From Pseudomonas sp. SORT22 (GTDB lineage: Bacteria; Pseudomonadota; Gammaproteobacteria; Pseudomonadales; Pseudomonadaceae): a DNA stretch of 64,000 bases. The notes below the pieces were generated by a model, which was not told the origin of the DNA, did no database searches, and worked only from the letters and a program-made list of their open reading frames with translations. A program made the position numbers and the translations under genes. The stretch is from assembly GCF_018417635.1 (NCBI RefSeq), contig NZ_CP071007.1, positions 1,426,501-1,490,500 on the forward strand. Direction: 5' to 3'. Below, piece by piece: positions 53,429 through 63,568 of this stretch; positions within the stretch are counted from its first letter, which is position 1; the number at the start of each line of letters is the position of its first letter.

Positions 53429-55609
53429 TCAGTAATCCACTTTGCCGGTATGGCTGTTCAACGAGATCACCCGGGTCTTGCCGATGCGGTGACGGTAGAT
53501 TTCACGCAGGTATTTCACCGCTTTCTTCACGCATTCGCGTGACAGCCGGATGTCATTGATCGAGACGAACTTGCTCTTGTCGTTGATCAGCTCGCGGTAT
53601 TTCTTTTCGTACATCGGTTTGATCGCGTACCAGTTGGTATCGAGGATCTTCGCCGGGTTCTCGAACTCGTTGAGCAGGTCATCGATGCGGTCTTCATCGA
53701 AGGCATCGCTGGTGATGAACTCAAGGATGGCATTGTCCAGGGTATCGTCGAAGCGGTACGGGTTACGCGCAAAACAGCGCTTGATAAAGGCCACGATCAG
53801 GGTCAGGAAGTCGTCCGACAGGCACGGGCTCTTGGCGATCAGGGTGGTCAGCGACAGGTTCGCCGAGGCACCGATCACCAGCGCATAGCGCTTGAGCGTG
53901 GTGTTGGGGAACAGGCTGTTGAGGTGAGTCTTGAGCCGGTTCAGGTCCATGTACGACAGCTTGTAGTCCTTGGGCAGCGACACGATCGACACCACCGACG
54001 AGCAGTTCTTGAAAAAATGCAGGTCGTGCAGCGCCGCCGCGTCGTAGCCGGAGGCCTGGTATTGCTCAAGGGCGGCGCGGTAGCGGCGGGATTCAATCGG
54101 CAGCAGGCTGATGCCTTCGATCGCCTGGGTCACCTTGTTGAAGTGCGGCAGGTCGATGGAGCGGAAGAACAGGTCGTCGATGTTCAGCCGCGGCTGCTCT
54201 TTCTCGAACACCTTGAATTTGTCCGAGCTGGGCGAGGGCTGTTCCGGCACTACCGATTCGGCGTAGGCGATGGCCACGGGGCCTGCCAGGCTCATGAACA
54301 GGTCGTTGGCATCCAGGCGGATGGTTTCGCCGATGTCGATGCCGGCACGACGGAAGTAGTTCTGGTCGTAGTCGGTGGTCACTGCCTGGGCGGTGAGGAT
54401 GTTGAAGATCTGCTGGGAGATGTACTGGTTGGCGTGCTTCTCCATGGCGTTGACGTCGATGTTCTGGATGTTGCCGTCATCGTTCTCTTCGGCGTAGCGC
54501 ATGATGTCGTTGGAGATCAGCATCATGGCGTTCCAGGGGCGGATGCGGCCCATGACGCTGGCCTCGCTGCTGTCTTCATTGTCGAAGTTGTACGAGAAAT
54601 CCCATTCCTCGGACAGGTACTTGCACAACAACCGGCCGGCGTTGATGTGCAGGGCTTCGGACATTTCGCTGCGATGATCGGAGATGTTCGGCAGCACGCA
54701 GATACCGCTGGTGAAGATCGGCTCGAAGACGAACGAATGACCGCTCTTGCCATCGTTTTCGTCGGCCGGCTTGGTGTCGAAAGTCTTGTTCATGTACGAA
54801 TATTGCTGGGCCAGGCCGAACTCCGAAGCCATGCCCGAGCCGGTACCGCCACCGGCGCTGAAGATGTAGAAATACAGGCGTGACTGGTTGGCCTTGATCC
54901 CGCAGGAGTCGATCAGGTACGAGTGGATCAGCTTCCAGTCGGCGCTGGAGAAGCGGTGGGTTTCCTTGTTGAGGATGATCTTGGCCAGGTACTGGCCGAG
55001 GATCGGCGCGTTACCGGCGCCACCGGCATGGACTTCCGACAGGTCCATGATTTTCATCTTGCTGTAGTCGCGGATAAAACCGCTCTTCTCACCCTTGCGC
55101 GAAAAACGGATGCGTCCGGCGATGTCCTTGTCGAGGTCGCCGAGCATCACCAGCGGCTCTACCAGGAACACCGGCTTGGTGCCCTTGTTCTGCACCAGGC
55201 GCAGGTTGTTGCGAATCCAGCGCGCCGGGCTGTAGTTCGGTTCGCTGCCGGCGCGGTCTTCGTTGTTGAATTCGTTGAGGTAGAAGGTCCTGGCGTTGTA
55301 TACAAGTTCTGCGACATCCAGGGCGATGTTCGAGCCACAACGGCCCAGGCCAATCAGGCACACCGAGGGGAACTGCTGGTCCAGGCGCAGCTGGGTGTCG
55401 TCTTCGACATGCACGCTGGGCGGGAACACCAGGTCACGCAGGCCATCGAGGTTGTCGAGGATGCGCTGGATATCGGTTTCGGTGAAGTACAGGTACTGCT
55501 GCGGGTTGAGCGCCCGCGGGCTGTAGTAGCTCGAGCCGGGAGCGCTGTACGCGGGAGTGGGGGATGTCAGCTCGGAAACCGCGTTGGCAGAAGTAGTCTT
55601 GGAGGTCAT
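53429..55609 (-). CDS. FtsZ/tubulin-superfamily GTPase-like protein, solitary
   Basis: 726 residues. Residues 1-80 are a Ser/Pro-rich, partly disordered leader. Then come nucleotide-binding loops in FtsZ order: T1 LIGLGRCGSN (85-94), T3 HAGGAGNAP (194-202) and T4 tubulin signature SAGGGTGSG (251-259). MMLISNDIMRYAEEN (about 362-376) aligns with FtsZ LITIPNDKLL. The T7-like RLDANDLFMS keeps D433 and D436, matching the catalytic D209/D212 of E. coli FtsZ. ALVIGASANLSLTTLIA (576-592) resembles the FtsZ C-terminal subdomain, and about 130 extra residues follow. Probably a polymerising, GTP-hydrolysing protein (inference). Monocistronic; not ftsZ itself. It has a weak ribosome site. Confidence 0.85.
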   Translation of the reverse strand: MTSKTTSANAVSELTSPTPAYSAPGSSYYSPRALNPQQYLYFTETDIQRILDNLDGLRDLVFPPSVHVEDDTQLRLDQQFPSVCLIGLGRCGSNIALDVAELVYNARTFYLNEFNNEDRAGSEPNYSPARWIRNNLRLVQNKGTKPVFLVEPLVMLGDLDKDIAGRIRFSRKGEKSGFIRDYSKMKIMDLSEVHAGGAGNAPILGQYLAKIILNKETHRFSSADWKLIHSYLIDSCGIKANQSRLYFYIFSAGGGTGSGMASEFGLAQQYSYMNKTFDTKPADENDGKSGHSFVFEPIFTSGICVLPNISDHRSEMSEALHINAGRLLCKYLSEEWDFSYNFDNEDSSEASVMGRIRPWNAMMLISNDIMRYAEENDDGNIQNIDVNAMEKHANQYISQQIFNILTAQAVTTDYDQNYFRRAGIDIGETIRLDANDLFMSLAGPVAIAYAESVVPEQPSPSSDKFKVFEKEQPRLNIDDLFFRSIDLPHFNKVTQAIEGISLLPIESRRYRAALEQYQASGYDAAALHDLHFFKNCSSVVSIVSLPKDYKLSYMDLNRLKTHLNSLFPNTTLKRYALVIGASANLSLTTLIAKSPCLSDDFLTLIVAFIKRCFARNPYRFDDTLDNAILEFITSDAFDEDRIDDLLNEFENPAKILDTNWYAIKPMYEKKYRELINDKSKFVSINDIRLSRECVKKAVKYLREIYRHRIGKTRVISLNSHTGKVDY

Positions 55610-55810
55610 TTTGCGCCATTTGCCTGGGGGTGGGTGGCTGTTCTAGTAGGTAGCATAGAGCCATCACTGGATGAGGTTCGCGACTGTATCAGTGCGCATT
55701 TGGCGTGGGCGATAGGGGTTAACCCGATGCCTGTGTAGGAGTTTTCCTTGCCACGCCTGCAAACTGAATCGTCCGATCAGTCAACTTCTTTAATCTGTCT
55801 GGAGCTGTAC

Positions 55811-56698
55811 ATGAGCACTGCACGTCCTTCGTTGGGGTTTGCCGGTATCGGGCTGATGGGCTTGCCCATGTGTCGGCGGTTGCTGGCCGCAGGTTATCCG
55901 CTGACGGTGTGGAACCGCTCGGCGGACAAATGCGCCGAATTGGTCAAGGCCGGTGCCCGCCAGGTGGCGACTCCGGCCGAGCTGTGCCAGCACGCCGAGG
56001 TGCTGATGCTGTGCCTGGCCGACACGGCGGTGGTGCGCGAGGTGGTGTTTGGTGAGCAGGGCATTGCTGGCGCAGGCAAGGCCGGCCAGTTGCTGGTGGA
56101 TTTTTCCAGCCTCGAGCCGACCGCTACCCGTGAGATGGCCAGCGAACTGGCGGCGAAAACCGGCATGCACTGGCTCGACACCCCGGTCTCCGGCGGCACG
56201 CCAGGCGCCGAAGCCGGCACTTTGGCGATCATGGCCGGTGGTGAGGCGGCCGACCTTGAGCGCGTGCGCCCGCTGTTGTTGACCCTTGGTCAACGCGTGA
56301 CCCACATGGGGCCGGTCGGGGCAGGGCAGGTAACCAAGGCCTGCAACCAGATGATCGTTGCCTGCAATGCGCTGGTGATTGCCGAGGTGGTGGCGCTGGC
56401 CGAGCAATCAGGCGTCGACGCCAGCCTGATCGCCGAGGCCCTGGCGGGTGGTTTCGCCGATTCAAGGCCGCTGCAGATCCTGGCCCCGCAAATGGCCGCC
56501 AGTCGCTTCGAGCCGGTGAAGTGGCACGTGCGCACCTTGCTCAAGGATCTGGATAGCGCGGTGAAATTTTCCCGCGAACAGGGTTCGTCGACCCCGATCA
56601 GCGGCCTGGCCGCCCAACTGATGCGCTTGCATGGTAGCCAGGGCTATCTGCAAAAAGATCCGGCGACACTGATTGATCTGTACCGGCGTAAGGATTGA
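55811..56698 (+). CDS. 3-hydroxyisobutyrate dehydrogenase-family oxidoreductase
   Basis: 295 residues. NAD(P) loop GFAGIGLMGLPMCRRLLAAG; substrate-binding DTPVSGGTPGAEAGTLAIM; catalytic Lys in VGAGQVTKACNQMI. Beta-hydroxyacid dehydrogenases of this type act on tartronate semialdehyde, 3-hydroxyisobutyrate or succinic semialdehyde; the substrate is not determined. GGAG is 8 bases upstream of ATG. Its last 101 bases overlap the convergent c-di-GMP gene in antisense. Confidence 0.92.
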   Translation: MSTARPSLGFAGIGLMGLPMCRRLLAAGYPLTVWNRSADKCAELVKAGARQVATPAELCQHAEVLMLCLADTAVVREVVFGEQGIAGAGKAGQLLVDFSSLEPTATREMASELAAKTGMHWLDTPVSGGTPGAEAGTLAIMAGGEAADLERVRPLLLTLGQRVTHMGPVGAGQVTKACNQMIVACNALVIAEVVALAEQSGVDASLIAEALAGGFADSRPLQILAPQMAASRFEPVKWHVRTLLKDLDSAVKFSREQGSSTPISGLAAQLMRLHGSQGYLQKDPATLIDLYRRKD

Positions 56699-58874
56699 TG
56701 CTGCTCAGCGCCTGTTCATGGCGCTGGTTGAGTTCGCCCAGGATCGGCCGCAGTTCACCCAGTGGCACGGGCCGGCTGAGCAGGTAGCCCTGGAGGTAAT
56801 CGCAGCCTTGCTGGGCGAGGAACTGGTACTGTTCGGTGGTTTCAACGCCTTCGGTGATCACCTGCAGGTGCAGGGTGTGGGCCATGACGATGATGGCCTG
56901 GACGATTTCCATGTCCTGGCGGCAACGCGGTACATCCTGAATGAACGAGCGATCGATCTTCAGGGTGTCCAGCGGCAAGCGCTTGAGGTAGGCCAGTGAC
57001 GAGTAGCCGGTGCCAAAGTCATCGATCGACAGCGACACGCCCTGGGCGCGGATGCGCTTGAGCAGGGCGATGGTGTTGTGAATGTTGCCCATCAGCGCGT
57101 TTTCGGTGACTTCCAGCTCCAGCTGGCGCGCCGGAATGCCGGCCTGACGCAGGGCATCTTCGACTTCCTGGGCCAGTTCTTCGCGGGCCAGGGTCAACGC
57201 CGAGCAGTTGACGGTCACCTTGAGCCCGTCGTAACCGTGGCGGTTGAGCTGGGCCAGGTCTTCGCAGGCATGGCGCAACACCCATAGGTCGAGTTCGGCG
57301 ATCAGGCCGTTGGCTTCGGCAATGCCGATGAAGCGGTCCGGGCTGAGCAGCCCGTGCTGTGGATGTTGCCAGCGCACCAGGGCCTCGAGCTTGGCCACCT
57401 GGCCGCTGTGAAGGTCGAAAATCGGTTGGTAGTGGATGCGCAGGCCACGTTCTTCGAGCAGGGCGATGCGCAGTTCTTCTTCCAGTTGCAGCTCGAGGGT
57501 GGCGCGGGTTTTCAGGTTGCTGTTGAAGAAGTTCAGGTTGTTGCGCCCGCAACCCTTGGATTGATACAGGGCCAGGTCGGCGTTTTTCAACAGCTCGTCA
57601 CAACTGCGGCCATCATCGGGGAACACGCTGATACCAATGCTGGTGGTCATGACCATGCGCCGACCGGCCAGGTCGATCGGCTCCTTCATCTTCTGCATGA
57701 TGCGCTGGGCCAGGTGCCGGGCCTCATCGCGGCTGTGCAGGGCGGTGAGGATGCAGAACTCGTCGCCACCGAAACGGGCGACCACGTCCTGGCTGCGGGT
57801 GGCGGTCTTGATGTGCGCGGCAATCACCTTGAGCAACTCGTCGCCTGCATCATGGCCGAGGCTGTCGTTGATGCGCTTGAAGTGATCGATGTCGAGGAAC
57901 ATCACCGCCAGCATGCCGTCATTGGCGGTTTGCTCGGCCAGGCGCTCGGCGAACACCTGGTTGAAGCCGCGGCGGTTGACCAGGTTGGTCAGGGCGTCGT
58001 AGTGGGCGGCCTGCTGCAAGGACACCCGGGCCTGGTCGAGCTGGCTGAGCAGCACGTTGACCCGGCGCAGGTCGTGCTCCTTGCTTTGCAGCTTCTTGTC
58101 CGAGAGCGCGGCGCTGATGCTGCTGGCGCTGATCAACAGGGTAATGAAGGCGATGGTCAGGCTCAGTTGCAGGCTGTTGTCGCTGACCGGCAGCGACAGC
58201 GCGGTGTCCGCGGGTAGTACCAGGGTCAAGGCGGCCATGCCCAGCAGATGGGTCGCGACAATGCCGCCGGCCATCAGCAGGCTGGCGCCGTATTTCATCA
58301 GTTGAAAGAGGGTGCCGCTGCCATTGCGCAAATAACGGGCGAACAGCAGCGCCGCGAGGCTGGTGGCGATGGCGGCAGCGACCGAGGCGGCGAACAGGTC
58401 GGGGCGATAGAACTGCTGGGCGCTGGAGCGCATGGCGGCCATGCCGGTGTAGTGCATGGCAATGATCCCCAGGCCGAAGCACACCGCCGCTTGCAGGTAG
58501 TGGCGCGGCAGCAGTTGCTGGCGGCTCAGGGTATTCATGGCCATCCAGCCGGCCAGCAGCATGATCAGCAGCGAGACCCCGGTCAGGGCCACGTCGTAGT
58601 GAACCTCCAGCGGCGTTTGCAGGGCCAGCATGCTGATGAAGTGCATGGCCCAGATGCCGCCAGCCAGACAGCAGGCGCCGAGCAAGCGCCATTGCCGCTG
58701 GGCCGCGGGTTGCTCGACGTGGCTCAGGCGCTCGGCCATGTCGAGGGTGGCGAAGCTACCGGCACAGGCGATCAGAAAGGCAAGCAGCACCAGGTAGGGG
58801 TTGTGCCTGCAATCGAGAAGGATCTGTCCGGTTGCCGGAAGTTCGGCGAGCATTTGCAGCCCCAGCCACTCCAT
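56598..58874 (-). CDS. MHYT-GGDEF-EAL cyclic-di-GMP protein
   Basis: 758 residues. A seven-helix MHYT sensor (about 20-235) with repeats WAMHFISM, IAMHYTGMA and ATHLLGMAA, proposed to bind copper and sense gas. A GGDEF domain with intact FGGDEF (about 367-371) and an EAL domain with KLEALVRW (about 495), ELEVTENALM and SIDDFGTGYSSLAYL (about 617) follow. Both enzymes look competent, so it could make or degrade c-di-GMP. The C-terminal 33 residues come from the antisense overlap with the dehydrogenase gene and look like a stop-shift extension. Confidence 0.93.
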   Translation of the reverse strand: MEWLGLQMLAELPATGQILLDCRHNPYLVLLAFLIACAGSFATLDMAERLSHVEQPAAQRQWRLLGACCLAGGIWAMHFISMLALQTPLEVHYDVALTGVSLLIMLLAGWMAMNTLSRQQLLPRHYLQAAVCFGLGIIAMHYTGMAAMRSSAQQFYRPDLFAASVAAAIATSLAALLFARYLRNGSGTLFQLMKYGASLLMAGGIVATHLLGMAALTLVLPADTALSLPVSDNSLQLSLTIAFITLLISASSISAALSDKKLQSKEHDLRRVNVLLSQLDQARVSLQQAAHYDALTNLVNRRGFNQVFAERLAEQTANDGMLAVMFLDIDHFKRINDSLGHDAGDELLKVIAAHIKTATRSQDVVARFGGDEFCILTALHSRDEARHLAQRIMQKMKEPIDLAGRRMVMTTSIGISVFPDDGRSCDELLKNADLALYQSKGCGRNNLNFFNSNLKTRATLELQLEEELRIALLEERGLRIHYQPIFDLHSGQVAKLEALVRWQHPQHGLLSPDRFIGIAEANGLIAELDLWVLRHACEDLAQLNRHGYDGLKVTVNCSALTLAREELAQEVEDALRQAGIPARQLELEVTENALMGNIHNTIALLKRIRAQGVSLSIDDFGTGYSSLAYLKRLPLDTLKIDRSFIQDVPRCRQDMEIVQAIIVMAHTLHLQVITEGVETTEQYQFLAQQGCDYLQGYLLSRPVPLGELRPILGELNQRHEQALSSINPYAGTDQSVSPDLFADSPGYHASASVGRPGR

Positions 58875-59152
58875 AGCATGCCTCTTTTTCGAGTTGGCAC
58901 TCGTCCCCCTATAGCCCGCTTGGAGACCGTTGTGCAGGAGTATAGGAACTCAGCATTAGTCCATCCTGAATAATGGCATATTGATTCCTACGATTTGGTC
59001 ATTGAACCAATAGCGCCAGGTTCTAAAACTGCAAATGGTTACAATTACCCGGTATCAGTCCGGTCAATGGTGGCAGACAGATCGGCAAGTGCCCTCTAGA
59101 TTCAGTTCGGCGTGCTGGAAAGCCCCGAACAATAATAACGAGGGACTGATCG

Positions 59153-60505
59153 ATGCAGAGCTCCACTCAAGCGGCCAACGCCTGGCGAATCCTGTTCCTG
59201 CTGTTTCTGGCCAACCTGTTCAACTTCTTCGACCGCACCATTCCCGCCATCATCATCGAGCCGATCCGCCTGGAATGGCACCTGAGCGACTTTCAGATCG
59301 GCTTGATCGGTACCGCCTTCACCCTGGTCTATGCCATTGCCGGCCTGCCGCTGGGGCGCCTGGCCGATAACGGTTCACGCAGCAAACTGATGGGGTGGGG
59401 GCTGATGGCCTGGAGCGGGTTGACAGCGGTCAATGGCATGGTCGGCAGCTTCTGGAGCTTTTTGCTGGTGCGCATGGGCGTAGGCATCGGTGAGGCCAGC
59501 TATGCGCCAGCCGCCAACTCACTGATCGGCGACCTGTTCCCCGCCGAGAAGCGCGCGCGGGCCATGGGCATCTTCATGCTCGGCCTGCCGTTGGGCCTGT
59601 TGCTGGCGTTCTTCACCATCGGCGCGATGGTGCAGGCCTTTGACAGCTGGCGGGCGCCGTTCTTTATCGCCGCAGTGCCCGGGTTGTTGCTGGCGCTGTT
59701 CATGTTCATGATCCGCGAGCCGGCGCGCGGCGCGGCGGAGTCGGTGGCGATCTCCCAGGCGCCCGTGGACCGGCCGTTGCGCCGGGTTCTGAGTGTGCCG
59801 ACCTTCTGCTGGCTGGTGCTTGCGGGCCTTACCTTCAACTTCGCCACCTACGCCTGCAACTCGTTCATGGTGCCGATGCTGCAGCGTTACTTTTTGCTCT
59901 CGCTGCAGCAGGCCGCGGTGGCCACCGGGGTCATTGTCGGCCTGACCGGGCTGGTTGGCCTGACCCTTGGCGGCTGGATTGCCGACAAGGTACACCAGCG
60001 CTTTGCCAACGGGCGCTTGTTGTTCGGTGCCCTGAGCATGCTGATCGCCACCCTGGCCACCGCCTGGGCACTGCATGCCGGGCGGATCGAGATCGGCGTG
60101 TTCGTGGCGGTGTTCGGTGTCGGCTGGTTGTTTGCCTACAACTTCTATACCTGTGTCTACACCGCGATTCAGGATGTGGTGCAGCCGCGTCTGCGGGCCA
60201 CGGCCATGGCGCTGTTCTTTGCCGGGCTTTATCTGCTCGGTGGCGGCCTGGGGCCGGTGGTGGTGGGGGCGCTTTCGGACCATTTTGCCGTGGCGGCCAT
60301 GCAGGCAGCGGGGGCGGTGCAGATGAGCGAGGCATTCAAGGCTGAAGGCCTGCACGGGGCGATGTACCTGATACCGGTGGCGTTGATGTTGACGCTGGTG
60401 TTCCTGCTGCTGGCCTCGCGGTGCTTCAGCCGGGATGCGCAGAGGATGCGCGAGGGGATGGTGGCTGATAGTGAGGAGGCAGCGGGCAAGCTTGCACAAG
60501 CCTGA
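59153..60505 (+). CDS. MFS transporter
   Basis: 450 residues, twelve helices. The N-terminal LFLANLFNFFDRTIPAIIIE and the cytoplasmic motif A-like GLPLGRLADNGSRSKLMGWG fit spinster-type MFS carriers. GVGIGEASYAPAANSLIGDL and EKRARAMGIFMLGLPLGL are typical. The substrate is unknown; relatives move organic acids or lipids. It is divergent from the c-di-GMP gene and followed by a REP pair. Confidence 0.9.
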   Translation: MQSSTQAANAWRILFLLFLANLFNFFDRTIPAIIIEPIRLEWHLSDFQIGLIGTAFTLVYAIAGLPLGRLADNGSRSKLMGWGLMAWSGLTAVNGMVGSFWSFLLVRMGVGIGEASYAPAANSLIGDLFPAEKRARAMGIFMLGLPLGLLLAFFTIGAMVQAFDSWRAPFFIAAVPGLLLALFMFMIREPARGAAESVAISQAPVDRPLRRVLSVPTFCWLVLAGLTFNFATYACNSFMVPMLQRYFLLSLQQAAVATGVIVGLTGLVGLTLGGWIADKVHQRFANGRLLFGALSMLIATLATAWALHAGRIEIGVFVAVFGVGWLFAYNFYTCVYTAIQDVVQPRLRATAMALFFAGLYLLGGGLGPVVVGALSDHFAVAAMQAAGAVQMSEAFKAEGLHGAMYLIPVALMLTLVFLLLASRCFSRDAQRMREGMVADSEEAAGKLAQA

Positions 60506-60511
60506 GGGACC

Positions 60512-60590
60512 TCATCGCCAGCAAGGCTGGCTCCCACAGGGTTCGATCTTTGCCAACAGATCCTGTGGGAGCTGGCTTTGCCAGCGATGA
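60512..60590. repeat. inverted REP pair
   Basis: Two 29-base arms (60512-60540 and 60562-60590) that are reverse complements at 24 of 29 positions, each with its own small stem (CCAGC/GCTGG and reverse). The differences between the arms compensate. It is a BIME-like element between convergent MFS and rapA genes. Confidence 0.85.
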
Positions 60591-60602
60591 ATACGACGCG
60601 GT

Positions 60603-63449
60603 TTATCCGGCCACCAGCACCCGAATCGCTTCCAGGCGCAGCGCCGCTTTATCAAGCATCGCCAGGCCTTGTTCGCGCTGCTTGCGCAGGGCGTCGATTT
60701 CGCTGTCGCGAACGGTCGGGTTGACCGCTTGCAGGGCGATCAGGCGCGCCAGCTCTTCATCGGTTTGCGCCGCCAGCCGGCGTTGGGCTTCGGCGACACG
60801 TTCGGCATGGCGCGGCATGATCTTGGCTTCGCCGTCGTTGATCCGCGGCGCCAGCACGTCGCGCTGGGCCTGGATGAACTTGTTGGCGCTGGCCTTGGGC
60901 ACGCTCTCGAGCTGGTCGTTGAGGGTCTCGAAGGACACCCGCGAAGCCAGGTCGTTGCCGTTGGTGTCGAGCAGGCAGCGCAGCGCGGCCGGCGGCAAGT
61001 ACCGGCCCAGCTGCAGGGCGCGCGGAGCCACCACTTCACTGACGTACAGCAGCTCCAGCAGCACGGTGCCGGGCTTGAGCGCCTTGTTCTTGATCAGCGC
61101 CACCGAAGTGTTGCCCATCGAACCGGACAGCACCAGGTCCATGCCGCCCTGGACCATCGGGTGCTCCCAGGTGATGAACTGCATGTCTTCACGCGACAGC
61201 GCCTGGTTGCGGTCGTAGGTGATGGTCACGCCTTCGTCGTCGCCCAGCGGGAAGCTGGCGTCGAGCATTTTTTCGCTCGGCTTGAGGATCAGGGCGTTTT
61301 CCGAGTGGTCTTCACTGTCGATGCCAAACGCGTCGAACAGGGTTTCCATGTAGATCGGCAGGGCGAACTGGTCATCCTGCTCAAGGATCGCCTCGACCAG
61401 CTCCTGGCCTTCACCGGCGCCACCGGAGTTGAGCTCCAGCAAACGGTCGCGACCGCTATGCAGCTCGGCTTCGAGGCGCTCGCGTTCGGCATGGGCCTCG
61501 TCGACCAGCGCTTGCCACTCATCGTCATCGCCGCTTTCGAGCAGCGGCAGCAGGCGCGGGCCAAACTGGTGCTGCAGGGCGTTGCCGGTCGGGCAGGTGT
61601 TGAGGAAGGCGTTCAGGGCCTGGTTGTACCACTGGAACAGGCGCTCTTGCGGGCTGTTCTGCAGGTGCGGCACGTGCAGCTCGATGGTGTGCTTCTGGCC
61701 GATGCGGTCCAGGCGGCCGATACGCTGCTCGAGCAAGTCCGGGTGGGCTGGCAGGTCGAACAGCACCAGGTGGTGGGCGAACTGGAAGTTGCGGCCTTCA
61801 CTGCCGATTTCCGAGCAGATCAGCACCTGGGCGCCGAATTCTTCGTCGGCGAAGTAGGCCGCAGCGCGGTCGCGCTCAAGAATGCTCATGCCTTCATGGA
61901 ACACCGTCGCGGGGATACCGGAACGCACGCGCAGGGCGTCTTCCAGGTCCATGGCGGTTTCGGCGTGGGCGCAGATCACCAGGACCTTGACCCGCTTGAG
62001 CATCTTCAGGGTGTCGATCAGCCAGTCGACCCGAGGGTCGAAGCGCCACCAGCGCTCTTCTTCGCTGCCTTCGCTCTGGGACTGGAAAGCAACCTCAGGG
62101 TACAGCTCGGCGTGCTCGCCCAGCGGCAGCTCCATGTACTGGTCGGGGTTGGGCAGCGGGTAGGGGTGCAGGTTGCGCTCAGGGAAACCCTGGACCGCCG
62201 CGCGGGTGTTACGGAACAGCACGCGGCCGGTGCCGTGGCGGTCGAGCAACTCGCGAATCAGGCGGGCGCTGGCCTGGGTATCGCCATCGTTGACCGCAGC
62301 CAGCAGGGCTTCGCCTTCGGCACCGAGGAAACCCTCGATGGTGGCGTGGGCCTTGGGCGACAGGCGGCCTTCGTCGAGCAGCTCCTGGACCGCTTCGGCT
62401 ACCGGGCGATAGTGCTCGCTTTCGGCGCGGAACGCGGCCAGGTCGTGGAATCGGTTCGGGTCGAGCAGGCGCAGGCGCGCGAAGTGGCTGTCCTGGCCCA
62501 GTTGCTCCGGGGTCGCGGTGAGCAGCAGCACGCCGGGGATGACCTCGGCCAGTTGCTCGACCAGGGCGTACTCGGGGCTGACCTGGTCTTCATGCCAGAC
62601 CAGGTGGTGCGCCTCGTCGACCACCAGCAGGTCCCAGCCGGCGGCAAACAGCGCGTCCTGGGCCTTTTCGTCTTCAGTCAGCCATTCCAGGGCAACCAGC
62701 GCCAGTTGGGCATCCTCGAAGGGGTTGCTGGCGTCGCTTTCGATAAAGCGCTCGGCATCGAACAGCGCGACCTGCAGGTTGAAGCGCCGGCGCATTTCCA
62801 CCAGCCACTGGTGCTGCAGGTTCTCCGGGACCAGGATCAGCACACGGCTGGCGCGGCCCGAGAGCAACTGGCGATGGATCACCAGGCCGGCTTCGATGGT
62901 CTTGCCCAGGCCTACTTCGTCGGCCAGCAGAACCCGCGGGGCGATACGGTCGGCCACTTCACGGGCGATATGCAACTGGTGGGCAATCGGTTGCGCGCGG
63001 GTGCCGCCCAGGCCCCAGAGCGACGACTGCAACTGACGGCTGGTGTGCTCGAGGGTGTTGTAGCGCAACGAGAACCACGGCAGCGGGTCGATCTGCCCGG
63101 CGAACAGGCGGTCACTGGCCAGGCGGAACTGGATGAAGTTCGACAGCTGGGTTTCCGGCAGGGTACGCGCCTGGTTCTGCGCGTCGAGGCCGTGATAGAC
63201 CAGCAGGCCGTCGACATCCTCGACCTCGCGCACGGTCAGCTTCCACCCTTCGAAATGGGTGATCTGGTCGCCAGGCGAGAAGCGCACCCGGGTCAGGGGC
63301 GCATTGCGCAGGGAGTACTGGCGGGTGTCGCCAGTGGCCGGGTAGAGCACGGTCAACAAGCGGCCGTCCTGTGCCAGAACGGTCCCCAGACCTAGCTCGG
63401 CTTCGCTGTCGCTGATCCAGCGTTGCCCCGGTTGATACTGCTGCGCCAT
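60603..63449 (-). CDS. rapA: RNA polymerase-associated ATPase RapA
   Basis: 948 residues, close to E. coli RapA (968). An N-terminal Tudor-like pair ([20 protein letters not shown]) precedes the Swi2/Snf2 core. [17 protein letters not shown] is Walker A and VVDEAHHL is the DEAH box; [12 protein letters not shown] and [17 protein letters not shown] are helicase C motifs. RapA recycles RNA polymerase after transcription. It is divergent from the lipoprotein gene at the window end. Confidence 0.97.
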   Translation of the reverse strand: MAQQYQPGQRWISDSEAELGLGTVLAQDGRLLTVLYPATGDTRQYSLRNAPLTRVRFSPGDQITHFEGWKLTVREVEDVDGLLVYHGLDAQNQARTLPETQLSNFIQFRLASDRLFAGQIDPLPWFSLRYNTLEHTSRQLQSSLWGLGGTRAQPIAHQLHIAREVADRIAPRVLLADEVGLGKTIEAGLVIHRQLLSGRASRVLILVPENLQHQWLVEMRRRFNLQVALFDAERFIESDASNPFEDAQLALVALEWLTEDEKAQDALFAAGWDLLVVDEAHHLVWHEDQVSPEYALVEQLAEVIPGVLLLTATPEQLGQDSHFARLRLLDPNRFHDLAAFRAESEHYRPVAEAVQELLDEGRLSPKAHATIEGFLGAEGEALLAAVNDGDTQASARLIRELLDRHGTGRVLFRNTRAAVQGFPERNLHPYPLPNPDQYMELPLGEHAELYPEVAFQSQSEGSEEERWWRFDPRVDWLIDTLKMLKRVKVLVICAHAETAMDLEDALRVRSGIPATVFHEGMSILERDRAAAYFADEEFGAQVLICSEIGSEGRNFQFAHHLVLFDLPAHPDLLEQRIGRLDRIGQKHTIELHVPHLQNSPQERLFQWYNQALNAFLNTCPTGNALQHQFGPRLLPLLESGDDDEWQALVDEAHAERERLEAELHSGRDRLLELNSGGAGEGQELVEAILEQDDQFALPIYMETLFDAFGIDSEDHSENALILKPSEKMLDASFPLGDDEGVTITYDRNQALSREDMQFITWEHPMVQGGMDLVLSGSMGNTSVALIKNKALKPGTVLLELLYVSEVVAPRALQLGRYLPPAALRCLLDTNGNDLASRVSFETLNDQLESVPKASANKFIQAQRDVLAPRINDGEAKIMPRHAERVAEAQRRLAAQTDEELARLIALQAVNPTVRDSEIDALRKQREQGLAMLDKAALRLEAIRVLVAG

Positions 63450-63568
63450 ACTGCCTGACTCCCGCCATGAAAAAGCCGACTATCTTAACGGATAGCTCTG
63501 TGCAGACCAAAGAGTCTAGCAACTTCATCGACGAAAACCGCTGTCGCCATTGAGGGCCCGATACAGCC

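Noticed and set aside
60669..63395. 908-codon open frame antisense to rapA
   Set aside because: It is the mirror of rapA in GC-rich DNA; composition is Val/Gln/Leu-rich without any domain, while rapA on the other strand has all its motifs.
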